From contig OY969913.1 of the NCBI GenBank assembly GCA_963704515.1, forward strand, positions 806,001 through 870,000: a stretch of 64,000 nucleotides of DNA, given 5' to 3'. The notes under the pieces were generated by a model, which worked only from the letters and a program-made list of their open reading frames with translations, made no database searches and was not told the origin of the DNA. Origin of the DNA: VRUE01 sp963704515. Lineage in GTDB: Bacteria; Actinomycetota; Thermoleophilia; Solirubrobacterales; 70-9. Shown here in pieces: positions 58,329-64,000 of the stretch (positions are counted from its first letter, which is position 1; every line of letters begins with the position of its first letter). Both the position numbers and the translations under genes were made by a program.

Positions 58329-59300
58329 GTGAGCGCAGGGACCTCCGTCGCAGTCGTGATCCCGAGCTGGAACACGCTCGAGCACCTGCCCCGCTGTCTG
58401 GAGTCGCTTTCGGCCCAGGAAGTGGAGCTGGAGACGATGGTCGTCGATAACGGCTCGGCCGACGGCTCGCTCGAGTACTTGCGCCGCGAGGGCGTGCCGC
58501 ACGTGGCGCTGCCCGAGAACGCTGGCTTCGCCGCGGCGGTCAACCTCGGCGTCGCCCGGACCGCGGCGCCGGCGGTGCTAGCGCTCAACGCCGACACCGT
58601 GCTCGAGCCCGGGGTCCTAGCGACTCTTCTGGTCGCCCTACAGGAGGACGCGGGGCTCGGTGGCGTGCAGCCGCGGCTCCTGCAGCTCGAGCGCAGCGGG
58701 GCGGAGTCTCCCTCGGCTGAGGCCGCGCGCCTCTACAGCGCCGGCCAGGCGCTCACCCGCGACGGCCGCGCGGTCGAGCTGGCGGCCGGAGAGCGGCAGC
58801 GCCCCGAGCATCTGCGGCGCCGCGAGATCTTTGGCGTCTGCGGCGCCGCCTGCCTGCTGCGCCGCGAGCTGTTCTCGGAGCTCGGCGGCTATGACGAGTC
58901 CTACTTCGCCTTCTACGAGGACGTCGACCTCAACGTCCGCGCGCAGATCGCCGGCTGGCGCTTCGAGTACGTTCCCGAGGCGGTGGTCTGGCACGTCGGC
59001 AACGCTTCCTGGAGCGAGGGCTTTAAGCGCCCCGCTGCCGACAACGCCCGCCTCGTCGCCCGCAACCGTCTCGCAACGCAGATCAAGTTCATGCCGCTTT
59101 CCGCGGCACCGCGGATCGCCGCGGTCGAGCTCGGCTCGCTTGCCCGGGCCGGCCGTGAGCGCCGCTTCCGGGCGACGGCACGGGGCAAGCTGACCACCTT
59201 GGGCTGGTGGCCTCGGCTGCGCGCCGAGCGCCGCCGGCTGCGCGAGGAGGGGGACCCCGAGCTGGCGCGTCACTGGCTGGGGTTGGGAGTGACGGCTTGA
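58329..59300 (+). CDS. GT2 glycosyltransferase (rhamnosyltransferase/WbbL-like)
   Basis: A 323-residue protein: VAVVIPSWNTLEHLPRCLES, MVVDNGSADGSLEYLRREGV, ENAGFAAAVNLGVARTAAPA, ALNADTVLEPGVLATLL (NAD metal site), IFGVCGAACLLRRELFSELG and FAFYEDVDLNVRAQIAGWRF. The EDVDL box and NAGFAAAVN segment are those of WbbL/RfbF-type rhamnosyltransferases. No TM helix. Start GTG at 58329. The stop overlaps the TTG of the GT4-GT2 gene, making a three-gene unit with the coiled-coil gene. Confidence 0.87.
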   Translation: MSAGTSVAVVIPSWNTLEHLPRCLESLSAQEVELETMVVDNGSADGSLEYLRREGVPHVALPENAGFAAAVNLGVARTAAPAVLALNADTVLEPGVLATLLVALQEDAGLGGVQPRLLQLERSGAESPSAEAARLYSAGQALTRDGRAVELAAGERQRPEHLRRREIFGVCGAACLLRRELFSELGGYDESYFAFYEDVDLNVRAQIAGWRFEYVPEAVVWHVGNASWSEGFKRPAADNARLVARNRLATQIKFMPLSAAPRIAAVELGSLARAGRERRFRATARGKLTTLGWWPRLRAERRRLREEGDPELARHWLGLGVTA

Positions 59301-61225
59301 GGATCTGTCTGATCGCTCCGCCCGTTTGCGGTAGCGAAGGGGCGGACGGCCGGGCGTACAGCCGGATGGCCGAGCTGCTGGCCGAGCGACACGCGGTGAC
59401 GGTGGTTCGCGCCGGCGCCCCCGCCGCCGGCACGACGGCCTATCGAGAGATCGTCGCCAAGCCCCGAGCCGAGCTGAAGCAGATCGTCTTCGCCGGGGCC
59501 GAGCACCGGCTCTCCGCGGCGGTGATGGAGGCGATCGAGGCGGCCTATGGCGACGGCGGTCCTGACTACGTCGAGATCTGCGACCGGGGCGCCCACGGGT
59601 TGGTCCCGCTGATGGCGCGCCGCTGCGGACACCCGCTCTTCGAGGGCACGCTCTTTGGTCTGCGCCTGGTCGGAACGGCAGAGCTCGAAGGTCTGCACGA
59701 CGGCACGCTGGGGAGCGCCCCGATGCGGCTGCTCAGCGAGCTGGAGCGCTACCAGCTGCGACTGGCGGACCGGCTGCTCTGGCCCGGCGGGGATGCGCTC
59801 GACCTCTACCGCCGCTATTACGGCGAGGCGCTGCTCACCGAGGTTCGCATTGGTCTGCCGTCGCCGCTCGCGGCAGGAGCGGGCCCGCCTGGACCCGCCC
59901 GAGACCTCGACGGCCCGCTGCGCATCCTCTACGTCGGCGAGCTGCGCCGCAGCGCCGGCGCGATCGACCTCGCCAACGCCTGCCTCCGACTCCCCGTTGA
60001 CGAGTGGGAGCTGACGATGATCGGCGCCGACACTGCGACGGCGCCCGCCGGCCAATCAGCCGAGCTGGCGATCCGTGAGATGTTCGGCGGCGATCCCCGC
60101 CTGACGGTTGAGCCAGAACTTGACGAAGCGGAGCTGGCGGCGCACTTTGAGGAGCACGATCTGCTCGTAGTGCCGCCAACCTTCGCGGTTTGGCCACAGG
60201 CGGCGCTGCAGGGCATGGGGGGAGGCCTGCCGATCCTCGCAACCCCGGTCGGGGGCCTGCCGGACCTAGTCGACCACGGGGTTACCGGTTGGCTGACCGA
60301 GGACACCGGAACAGAGGCACTCCGTGCTTCGTTGCTGCATCTGATCGAGCGCCCGGAGGAGTTGCAGAAGGTGCGCGCATCGGGCGGAATCCAGCAGCGA
60401 TTCGCCACCCTCGCCGACCCGGCGCCCCTCTTGGATGGATACGAGCGAATGCTCAGCGAGAGGGACAGGGCGGTGCGGACCCCCCGCCGCGCGGAGGTGC
60501 CGCCGCTGGTTAGCGGCGTACTCCCGTACCACCGCAACGCCGCCTTCGTTGAGGAGGCGGTGCGGTCGCTGCTCGAGCAGACCCACACGCGAGTCGAGGC
60601 GGTGATCGTCAACGATGGCTCGTTTGAGTCCGAGGACGCGGTTCTTGACCGCTTGGCGACCGACCCCCGGGTCCGGGTCGTGACTCAGCTCAACCGCGGC
60701 GAGGCCGTGGCGCGCAATCTGGGTGCGCGCCTCGCCTGCGGAGATTACGTCGTGATGCTAGACGCCGACAACCTGCTGGAGCCGCACTTCGTCAGCCGCG
60801 CCCTCGAGGTCTTCGCGCGCGAGCCCGACCTCGCCTACGTCTCCTGCTGGCTGCACTTCATGGGGTCCGACGGCGCCGACGTTTCCGATCCGGCAGCCGG
60901 TTACGCTCCCCTTGGGAACTCAGTCGTGCGCGACGACACCAATAACTGGGACGGGGACACCCTCGCTTTGCTGCCCAGGGACGTCTTTACGGAGTTCAGC
61001 GAAGGCTTTGACCCGGCCGCGGTGATCTACTCGGACTGGGAGTTCTACCGGCTGCTCCGCGAACGCGATCTCTTCGGCGTGGTGATCCCCGAGATGCTCG
61101 CCCGCTACAGGGTCCTGGCCTCCTCGCTGCAGCGCGCCCATGGCAGCGAGTTTCAGCGCCGCGGCTGGGAGGAAGCGCGCGGACGGCGGCAGCTGCGCGC
61201 GACGCGTTGGACGGCGGAGGTTTGA
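59297..61225 (+). CDS. GT4-GT2 fusion glycosyltransferase
   Basis: A 642-residue protein from TTG 59297 ((M)RICLIAPPVCGSEGADG). Residues 1-390 are a GT4/GT-B domain (LRILYVGELRRSAGAIDLAN; PPTFAVWPQAALQGMGGGLP, LATPVGGLPDLVDHGVTGWL). Residues 400-640 are a GT2 domain (VSGVLPYHRNAAFVEEAVRS; VIVNDGSFESEDAVLDRLAT; MLDADNLLEPHFVSRALEVF). The GT4 EX7E motif is weak (the first acid is replaced within FAVWPQ), so one half may be inactive. The same domain order occurs in the larger protein at 37927-41637. It ends one base before the coiled-coil gene. Confidence 0.85.
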   Translation: MRICLIAPPVCGSEGADGRAYSRMAELLAERHAVTVVRAGAPAAGTTAYREIVAKPRAELKQIVFAGAEHRLSAAVMEAIEAAYGDGGPDYVEICDRGAHGLVPLMARRCGHPLFEGTLFGLRLVGTAELEGLHDGTLGSAPMRLLSELERYQLRLADRLLWPGGDALDLYRRYYGEALLTEVRIGLPSPLAAGAGPPGPARDLDGPLRILYVGELRRSAGAIDLANACLRLPVDEWELTMIGADTATAPAGQSAELAIREMFGGDPRLTVEPELDEAELAAHFEEHDLLVVPPTFAVWPQAALQGMGGGLPILATPVGGLPDLVDHGVTGWLTEDTGTEALRASLLHLIERPEELQKVRASGGIQQRFATLADPAPLLDGYERMLSERDRAVRTPRRAEVPPLVSGVLPYHRNAAFVEEAVRSLLEQTHTRVEAVIVNDGSFESEDAVLDRLATDPRVRVVTQLNRGEAVARNLGARLACGDYVVMLDADNLLEPHFVSRALEVFAREPDLAYVSCWLHFMGSDGADVSDPAAGYAPLGNSVVRDDTNNWDGDTLALLPRDVFTEFSEGFDPAAVIYSDWEFYRLLRERDLFGVVIPEMLARYRVLASSLQRAHGSEFQRRGWEEARGRRQLRATRWTAEV

Positions 61226-61226
61226 G

Positions 61227-61583
61227 ATGGCCGACGAGCTCCCCGATCTCGGCGAGCGCGAAGCGGAGCTACTCCGCATCAATGCCGAACTGGCAGCGGA
61301 GATCCGTGCCCTCACCGCCGGCCGAATCACGTCCCCTCGGGCCGCCCCCGGCCCTGCGGCGCGCCGTGTCTCTCGGCTGCACGCCGAGCTCGAGGCTCGC
61401 CAGGCCGAGCTCGAGACTGCCGGAAGCGAGATCGAGCACCTCAGGCGCCGCTGCGCCGAGCTCGAGTGGACTGTCGCCGACCGCGCCCAGCACATCGACG
61501 AGCTCGACCGCGAGGTGACCAGGCTGCGGAGCGGGATCGGTGGAGTCCTGCGCCGTGCGCGGGCTCGCCTGTTGGGGACCTAA
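61227..61583 (+). CDS. Small coiled-coil protein (second copy type)
   Basis: A 118-residue protein starting ATG 61227 after GGCGGAGG. Two coiled-coil segments, DLGEREAELLRINAELAAEI (residues 7-26) and LHAELEARQAELETAGSEIE through VADRAQHIDELDREVTRLRS, are separated by a proline/alanine/arginine linker. The end is basic (GGVLRRARARLLGT). No family recognised. It follows the GT4-GT2 gene directly and mirrors the 99-residue coiled-coil protein behind wzm; both end in a short basic tail. Convergent with the next gene, overlapping by four bases. Confidence 0.68.
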   Translation: MADELPDLGEREAELLRINAELAAEIRALTAGRITSPRAAPGPAARRVSRLHAELEARQAELETAGSEIEHLRRRCAELEWTVADRAQHIDELDREVTRLRSGIGGVLRRARARLLGT

Positions 61584-62509
61584 CCCCGCCGTCGCCTCCG
61601 CATCCGCAGCGCCTCGCGCAGCGAGATATCGAGCAACGCGCCCTTCGGGACTTCGCGCCGCTCGAGCCTGGCGCCGTCGCGCCACCCCCGCAGTCGTCCC
61701 GTCAGTCCCTTCGCCGTGCGGTCCATCGCCAGCTGGCCGGCGCAGATCGCGGCCTCGGCGGCGAGGGCGCGGAGGAGTAGGCCCGGGTGGGAGCCGATGC
61801 CATAGCGGCGCAGCATGTAGCCGCGGCTCCAGCCGGTGTGGGCGTACTTGGCGCCGCTCGCGGGGCCGAGGCTGGCTGAGTAGGCGTGCAGGGCGCGGGC
61901 CTCGCCGGCGAGGCGGCAGCGGCCGCCGACCGCGGCCAGGCGCAGGGCGAGGTCGAGGTCCTCGTAGTAGAGGAAGATCCGCTCGTCGAAGCCGCCGACC
62001 GCCTCGAAGGCGGACCGCCGGTAGAGCGCCGCGCCGCCGCTCGGGCCGAGCGGGTCGGGCGCTGTGAGCGCCGCCGCGGCCGGCTCGCCGTGCAGGTAGT
62101 CGAAGCCCATCAGGGTGCGGTCGGCGATCACGCCGGCCGAGTCGATCGTCTCCGGCGCCGCCTCCTGGAGCAGCACGCCGGCGACCGAGTCGACGCCCTC
62201 GCCGAGTCCCTCGAGCAGCGCCTCGACGAAGCGCGGCTCGGGCGCCGCGTCGTCGTTGAGCAGGATCAGCGGGTCGCCGGGATGCTCGGCGACCCCCCGG
62301 TTGAGCGCCGCCCCGAAGCCGAGGTTGCGCTCCAGCGCCAGCACCGTCACCTCGGGGTAGCGCTCGCGCAGCATCTCCACCGAGCCGTCGCCCGATCCGT
62401 TGTCGACGACCACCACGTCGACCTCCCGCGTTTGCACCCGCAGCCCCTCCAGCGACCGCCCGACCCGCTCGCGGCCGTTGAAGTTGGGGATGTAAGCGGT
62501 GGGCCGCAT
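61580..62509 (-). CDS. GT2 glycosyltransferase (rhamnosyltransferase-like)
   Basis: A 309-residue protein: AYIPNFNGRERVGRSLEGLR, VVVVDNGSGDGSVEMLRERY, RNLGFGAALNRGVAEHPGDP, LLNDDAAPEPRFVEALLEGL, SGGAALYRRSAFEAVGGFDE and FLYYEDLDLALRLAAVGGRC. Same WbbL-like group as the protein at 58329 but a different branch. The C-terminus is helical and basic. ATG at 62509, only 20 bases from the divergent RmlA-type gene. Confidence 0.87.
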   Translation of the reverse strand: MRPTAYIPNFNGRERVGRSLEGLRVQTREVDVVVVDNGSGDGSVEMLRERYPEVTVLALERNLGFGAALNRGVAEHPGDPLILLNDDAAPEPRFVEALLEGLGEGVDSVAGVLLQEAAPETIDSAGVIADRTLMGFDYLHGEPAAAALTAPDPLGPSGGAALYRRSAFEAVGGFDERIFLYYEDLDLALRLAAVGGRCRLAGEARALHAYSASLGPASGAKYAHTGWSRGYMLRRYGIGSHPGLLLRALAAEAAICAGQLAMDRTAKGLTGRLRGWRDGARLERREVPKGALLDISLREALRMRRRRRG

Positions 62510-62529
62510 CTCGCTAGGCTTGCGCCTCG

Positions 62530-63606
62530 ATGGAGTCGCTGAAGGGACTGATCCTCTCAGGCGGAGCCGGCACTCGTCTGCGGCCGATCACGCACACCTC
62601 GGCCAAGCAGCTGGTGCCGGTCGCCAACAAGCCGGTGCTCTTCTACGGGATCGAGGCGCTGGTCGACGCGGGCGTGACCGAGATTGGGATCATCATCGCG
62701 CCGGAGACCGGCGACGAGATCCGCGAGGCGGCCGGGGACGGGTCCGCCTTCGGCGCCGAGATCACCTACATCGTCCAGGACAAGCCCGCCGGGCTCGCCC
62801 ACGCGGTGCTCACCGCGGAGGAGTTCATCGGCGGCTCGCCCTTCGTCATGTACCTCGGCGACAACCTGCTCGCCGACGGCCTGCGCGGCCTGGTCGCCAC
62901 CTTCCGCGCCGAGGAACCCGACGCGCTGATCCTGCTGACCCCGGTCGACGACCCGCAGTCCTACGGGGTCGCAGAGCTTGACGGCGAGCGGATCGTGCGC
63001 CTGGTTGAGAAGCCGAAAGACCCGCCCTCGAACCTCGCCCTGGTCGGCGTCTACCTCTTCGCCCCGCCGATCTTCGACGCCGCCCGCGCCCTGGAGCCCT
63101 CCTGGCGCGGCGAGCTGGAGATCACCGAGGCGATCCAGAGCCTGATCGAGCAGGGCAAGACGGTGCGCTCCGAGGTCGTAAGCGGCTGGTGGAAGGACAC
63201 CGGCCAGCTCGCCGACATGCTCGAGGCCAACCGGCTGGTGCTCGAGGAGATCGAGACCCGGATCGAGGGCGAGGTCGACGAGGACTCGCGGGTCGAGGGC
63301 CGGGTCGTGGTCGAGAAGGGCGCCCGCCTCGAGCGCTCGGTCGTCCGCGGCCCCGCCGTGATCGGCGCCGGCGCCTGCATCGAGGACGCCTACGTCGGCC
63401 CCTACACCTCGATCGGCGAGGAGGTCCATGTGCGCCGCTCCGAAATCGAGCATTCGATCGTCCTCGCCCGCTCCGTGGTCGAGGACCTCGGCACCCGCAT
63501 GGAGGCCAGCCTCCTCGGCCGCGAAGTCAAGCTGACCCGCAGCGAGGGCATGCCCAAGACCCTGCGCATGCTGGTCGGCGACCGCTCCGAGATCAAGCTG
63601 ATCTGA
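62530..63606 (+). CDS. rmlA: Glucose-1-phosphate thymidylyltransferase, long form (RmlA/StrD-like)
   Basis: A 358-residue protein. LILSGGAGTRLRPITHTSAK binds the nucleotide, KQLVPVANKPVLFYGIEALV follows, FVMYLGDNLLADG holds the metal aspartate and VRLVEKPKDPPSNLALVGVY the conserved KP loop. FWWKDTG-type segment appears as SGWWKDTGQLADML. The C-terminal 110 residues are a left-handed beta-helix (VVVEKGARLERSVVRGPAVI), as in the long StrD-type enzymes. It activates a hexose-1-phosphate with dTTP and would supply the dTDP-sugars used by the amino-sugar operon and rhamnosyltransferase-like genes here. Confidence 0.9.
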   Translation: MESLKGLILSGGAGTRLRPITHTSAKQLVPVANKPVLFYGIEALVDAGVTEIGIIIAPETGDEIREAAGDGSAFGAEITYIVQDKPAGLAHAVLTAEEFIGGSPFVMYLGDNLLADGLRGLVATFRAEEPDALILLTPVDDPQSYGVAELDGERIVRLVEKPKDPPSNLALVGVYLFAPPIFDAARALEPSWRGELEITEAIQSLIEQGKTVRSEVVSGWWKDTGQLADMLEANRLVLEEIETRIEGEVDEDSRVEGRVVVEKGARLERSVVRGPAVIGAGACIEDAYVGPYTSIGEEVHVRRSEIEHSIVLARSVVEDLGTRMEASLLGREVKLTRSEGMPKTLRMLVGDRSEIKLI

Positions 63607-63641
63607 TCCTTCAGAGCGTCCGAAGGAACGTAAACTAGATT

Positions 63642-63710
63642 GCTGAGAAGTTGTAAGGCAAGTGGCCGAGAAGTTGTAAAGTAACTAGCCGTGAAGCTGT
63701 CTAGTTGCGA
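63642..63710. repeat. Three tandem 23-bp direct repeats upstream of the ATPase fragment
   Basis: Units start at 63642, 63665 and 63688: GCTGAGAAGTTGTAAGGCA, GCCGAGAAGTTGTAAAGTA and GCCGTGAAGCTGTCTAGTT. Units 1 and 2 differ at few positions, unit 3 is weaker. The 23-bp period puts them on nearly the same face of the helix, as in an operator or iteron set. Confidence 0.6.
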
Positions 63711-63734
63711 CCTGAAGCACGTTGGGCCGCGATA

Positions 63735-63989
63735 GTGCGAGAGCCTTCCTCGTACCTTCCGCGCATCGCCGATCTTGAGCTCGACGAGCTGTTCGAGGAG
63801 CTGCCGGCAATCGCCATCGAGGGGCGGGCTGTAGGCAAGACGGCGACCGCGGAACGGCGCGCGGCAACCGTCTATCGCCTCGACGACGAGGATGAACGAA
63901 CCGTTGCCGAAGCTGATTCTTCGAGGCTGATCTCCGGGGACAAGCCGATCCTGATCGACGAGTGGCAGCGGCTTCCGGCCTCTTGCTGA
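63735..63989 (+). CDS. N-terminal fragment of a DUF4143-type AAA ATPase, truncated
   Basis: About 84 residues from GTG 63735 (VREPSSYLPRIADLELDELF). Walker A is EGRAVGKTATAERRA, Walker B-like DKPILIDEWQRLPAS. Proteins of this kind are normally about 400 residues with a C-terminal DUF4143 domain. Here a TGA follows LPASC. If two bases (CT) are removed just before it the frame continues as SWSAVL, the expected family sequence, so a 2-base insertion probably broke the gene; the window ends 11 bases later and this cannot be checked. In-frame TTG at 63705 is an alternative start. Confidence 0.55.
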   Translation: MREPSSYLPRIADLELDELFEELPAIAIEGRAVGKTATAERRAATVYRLDDEDERTVAEADSSRLISGDKPILIDEWQRLPASC

Positions 63990-64000
63990 GCGCGGTGTTG

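Noticed and set aside
63607..63734. Replication-origin iterons
   Set aside because: Only three 23-bp units, no AT-rich melting region, DnaA box or rep gene nearby; an operator is simpler.

Overview
The window is GC-rich (roughly 65-70% by eye) with many GTG/TTG starts, 4-nt stop/start overlaps and few strong terminators. Together with a fused PafB/PafC-type WYL regulator, a DUF1906 glycosidase, a polyprenyl-phosphate-mannose synthase and frequent toxin-antitoxin pairs, this points to an actinomycete, most likely of the Thermoleophilia/Solirubrobacterales type. That placement is an inference. No rRNA, tRNA or CRISPR array was seen.

Region 1 (1-18 kb) is mostly housekeeping and accessory: a fumarylacetoacetase-family enzyme (cut by the window edge), a methyltransferase, a CorA-like protein, an antitoxin/nucleotidyltransferase pair, two CrcB fluoride-channel halves followed by a triple-DUF190 protein, an HD-domain nuclease-like protein, a double-WYL regulator, a metallo-beta-lactamase fold protein, a penicillin acylase-family hydrolase, a secreted DUF1906 protein, a STAND/ORC-like ATPase, a divergent DJ-1/GlxA pair, a Phd/VapC pair with its palindromic operator, and a PPOX protein.

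Region 2 (18-30 kb) is a first glycan locus on the plus strand: polyprenol-phosphate mannosyltransferase, a secreted GH39/GH5-like glycosidase, three polytopic membrane proteins (GT-C type or unassigned), polyprenyl-phosphate GT2 enzymes and two CDP-paratose-2-epimerase-like enzymes. It ends in a decayed membrane-protein gene.

Region 3 (30-47 kb) holds two small unknown genes, a PucR-type regulator, a 1,200-residue secreted glycosidase carrying 15 FG-GAP/VCBS-like repeats in three nearly identical 610-bp blocks, a minus-strand methyltransferase/glycosyltransferase operon (one gene frameshifted), and a plus-strand operon for a dTDP-3-amino-3,6-dideoxyhexose: FdtB-like aminotransferase, GT2, a fused FdtC-FdtA-like protein and a GT-C-like membrane protein.

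Region 4 (46-64 kb) is the most unusual. A seven-gene minus-strand array runs Wzt - Wzm - small coiled-coil protein - GT2 - two-module NRPS (A-T-C-A-T-TE, thioesterase with Cys in place of Ser) - Sfp-type phosphopantetheinyl transferase - FkbM methyltransferase. It faces a plus-strand set of GT2, GT4-GT2 fusion and a second small coiled-coil protein, followed by another GT2 and an RmlA-type nucleotidylyltransferase. The layout suggests that an ABC-exported surface polysaccharide and a short nonribosomal peptide are made together. The NRPS reading frame is broken once near its C-terminus, by mutation or sequencing error. The window ends in a truncated DUF4143-type ATPase behind three tandem 23-bp repeats.
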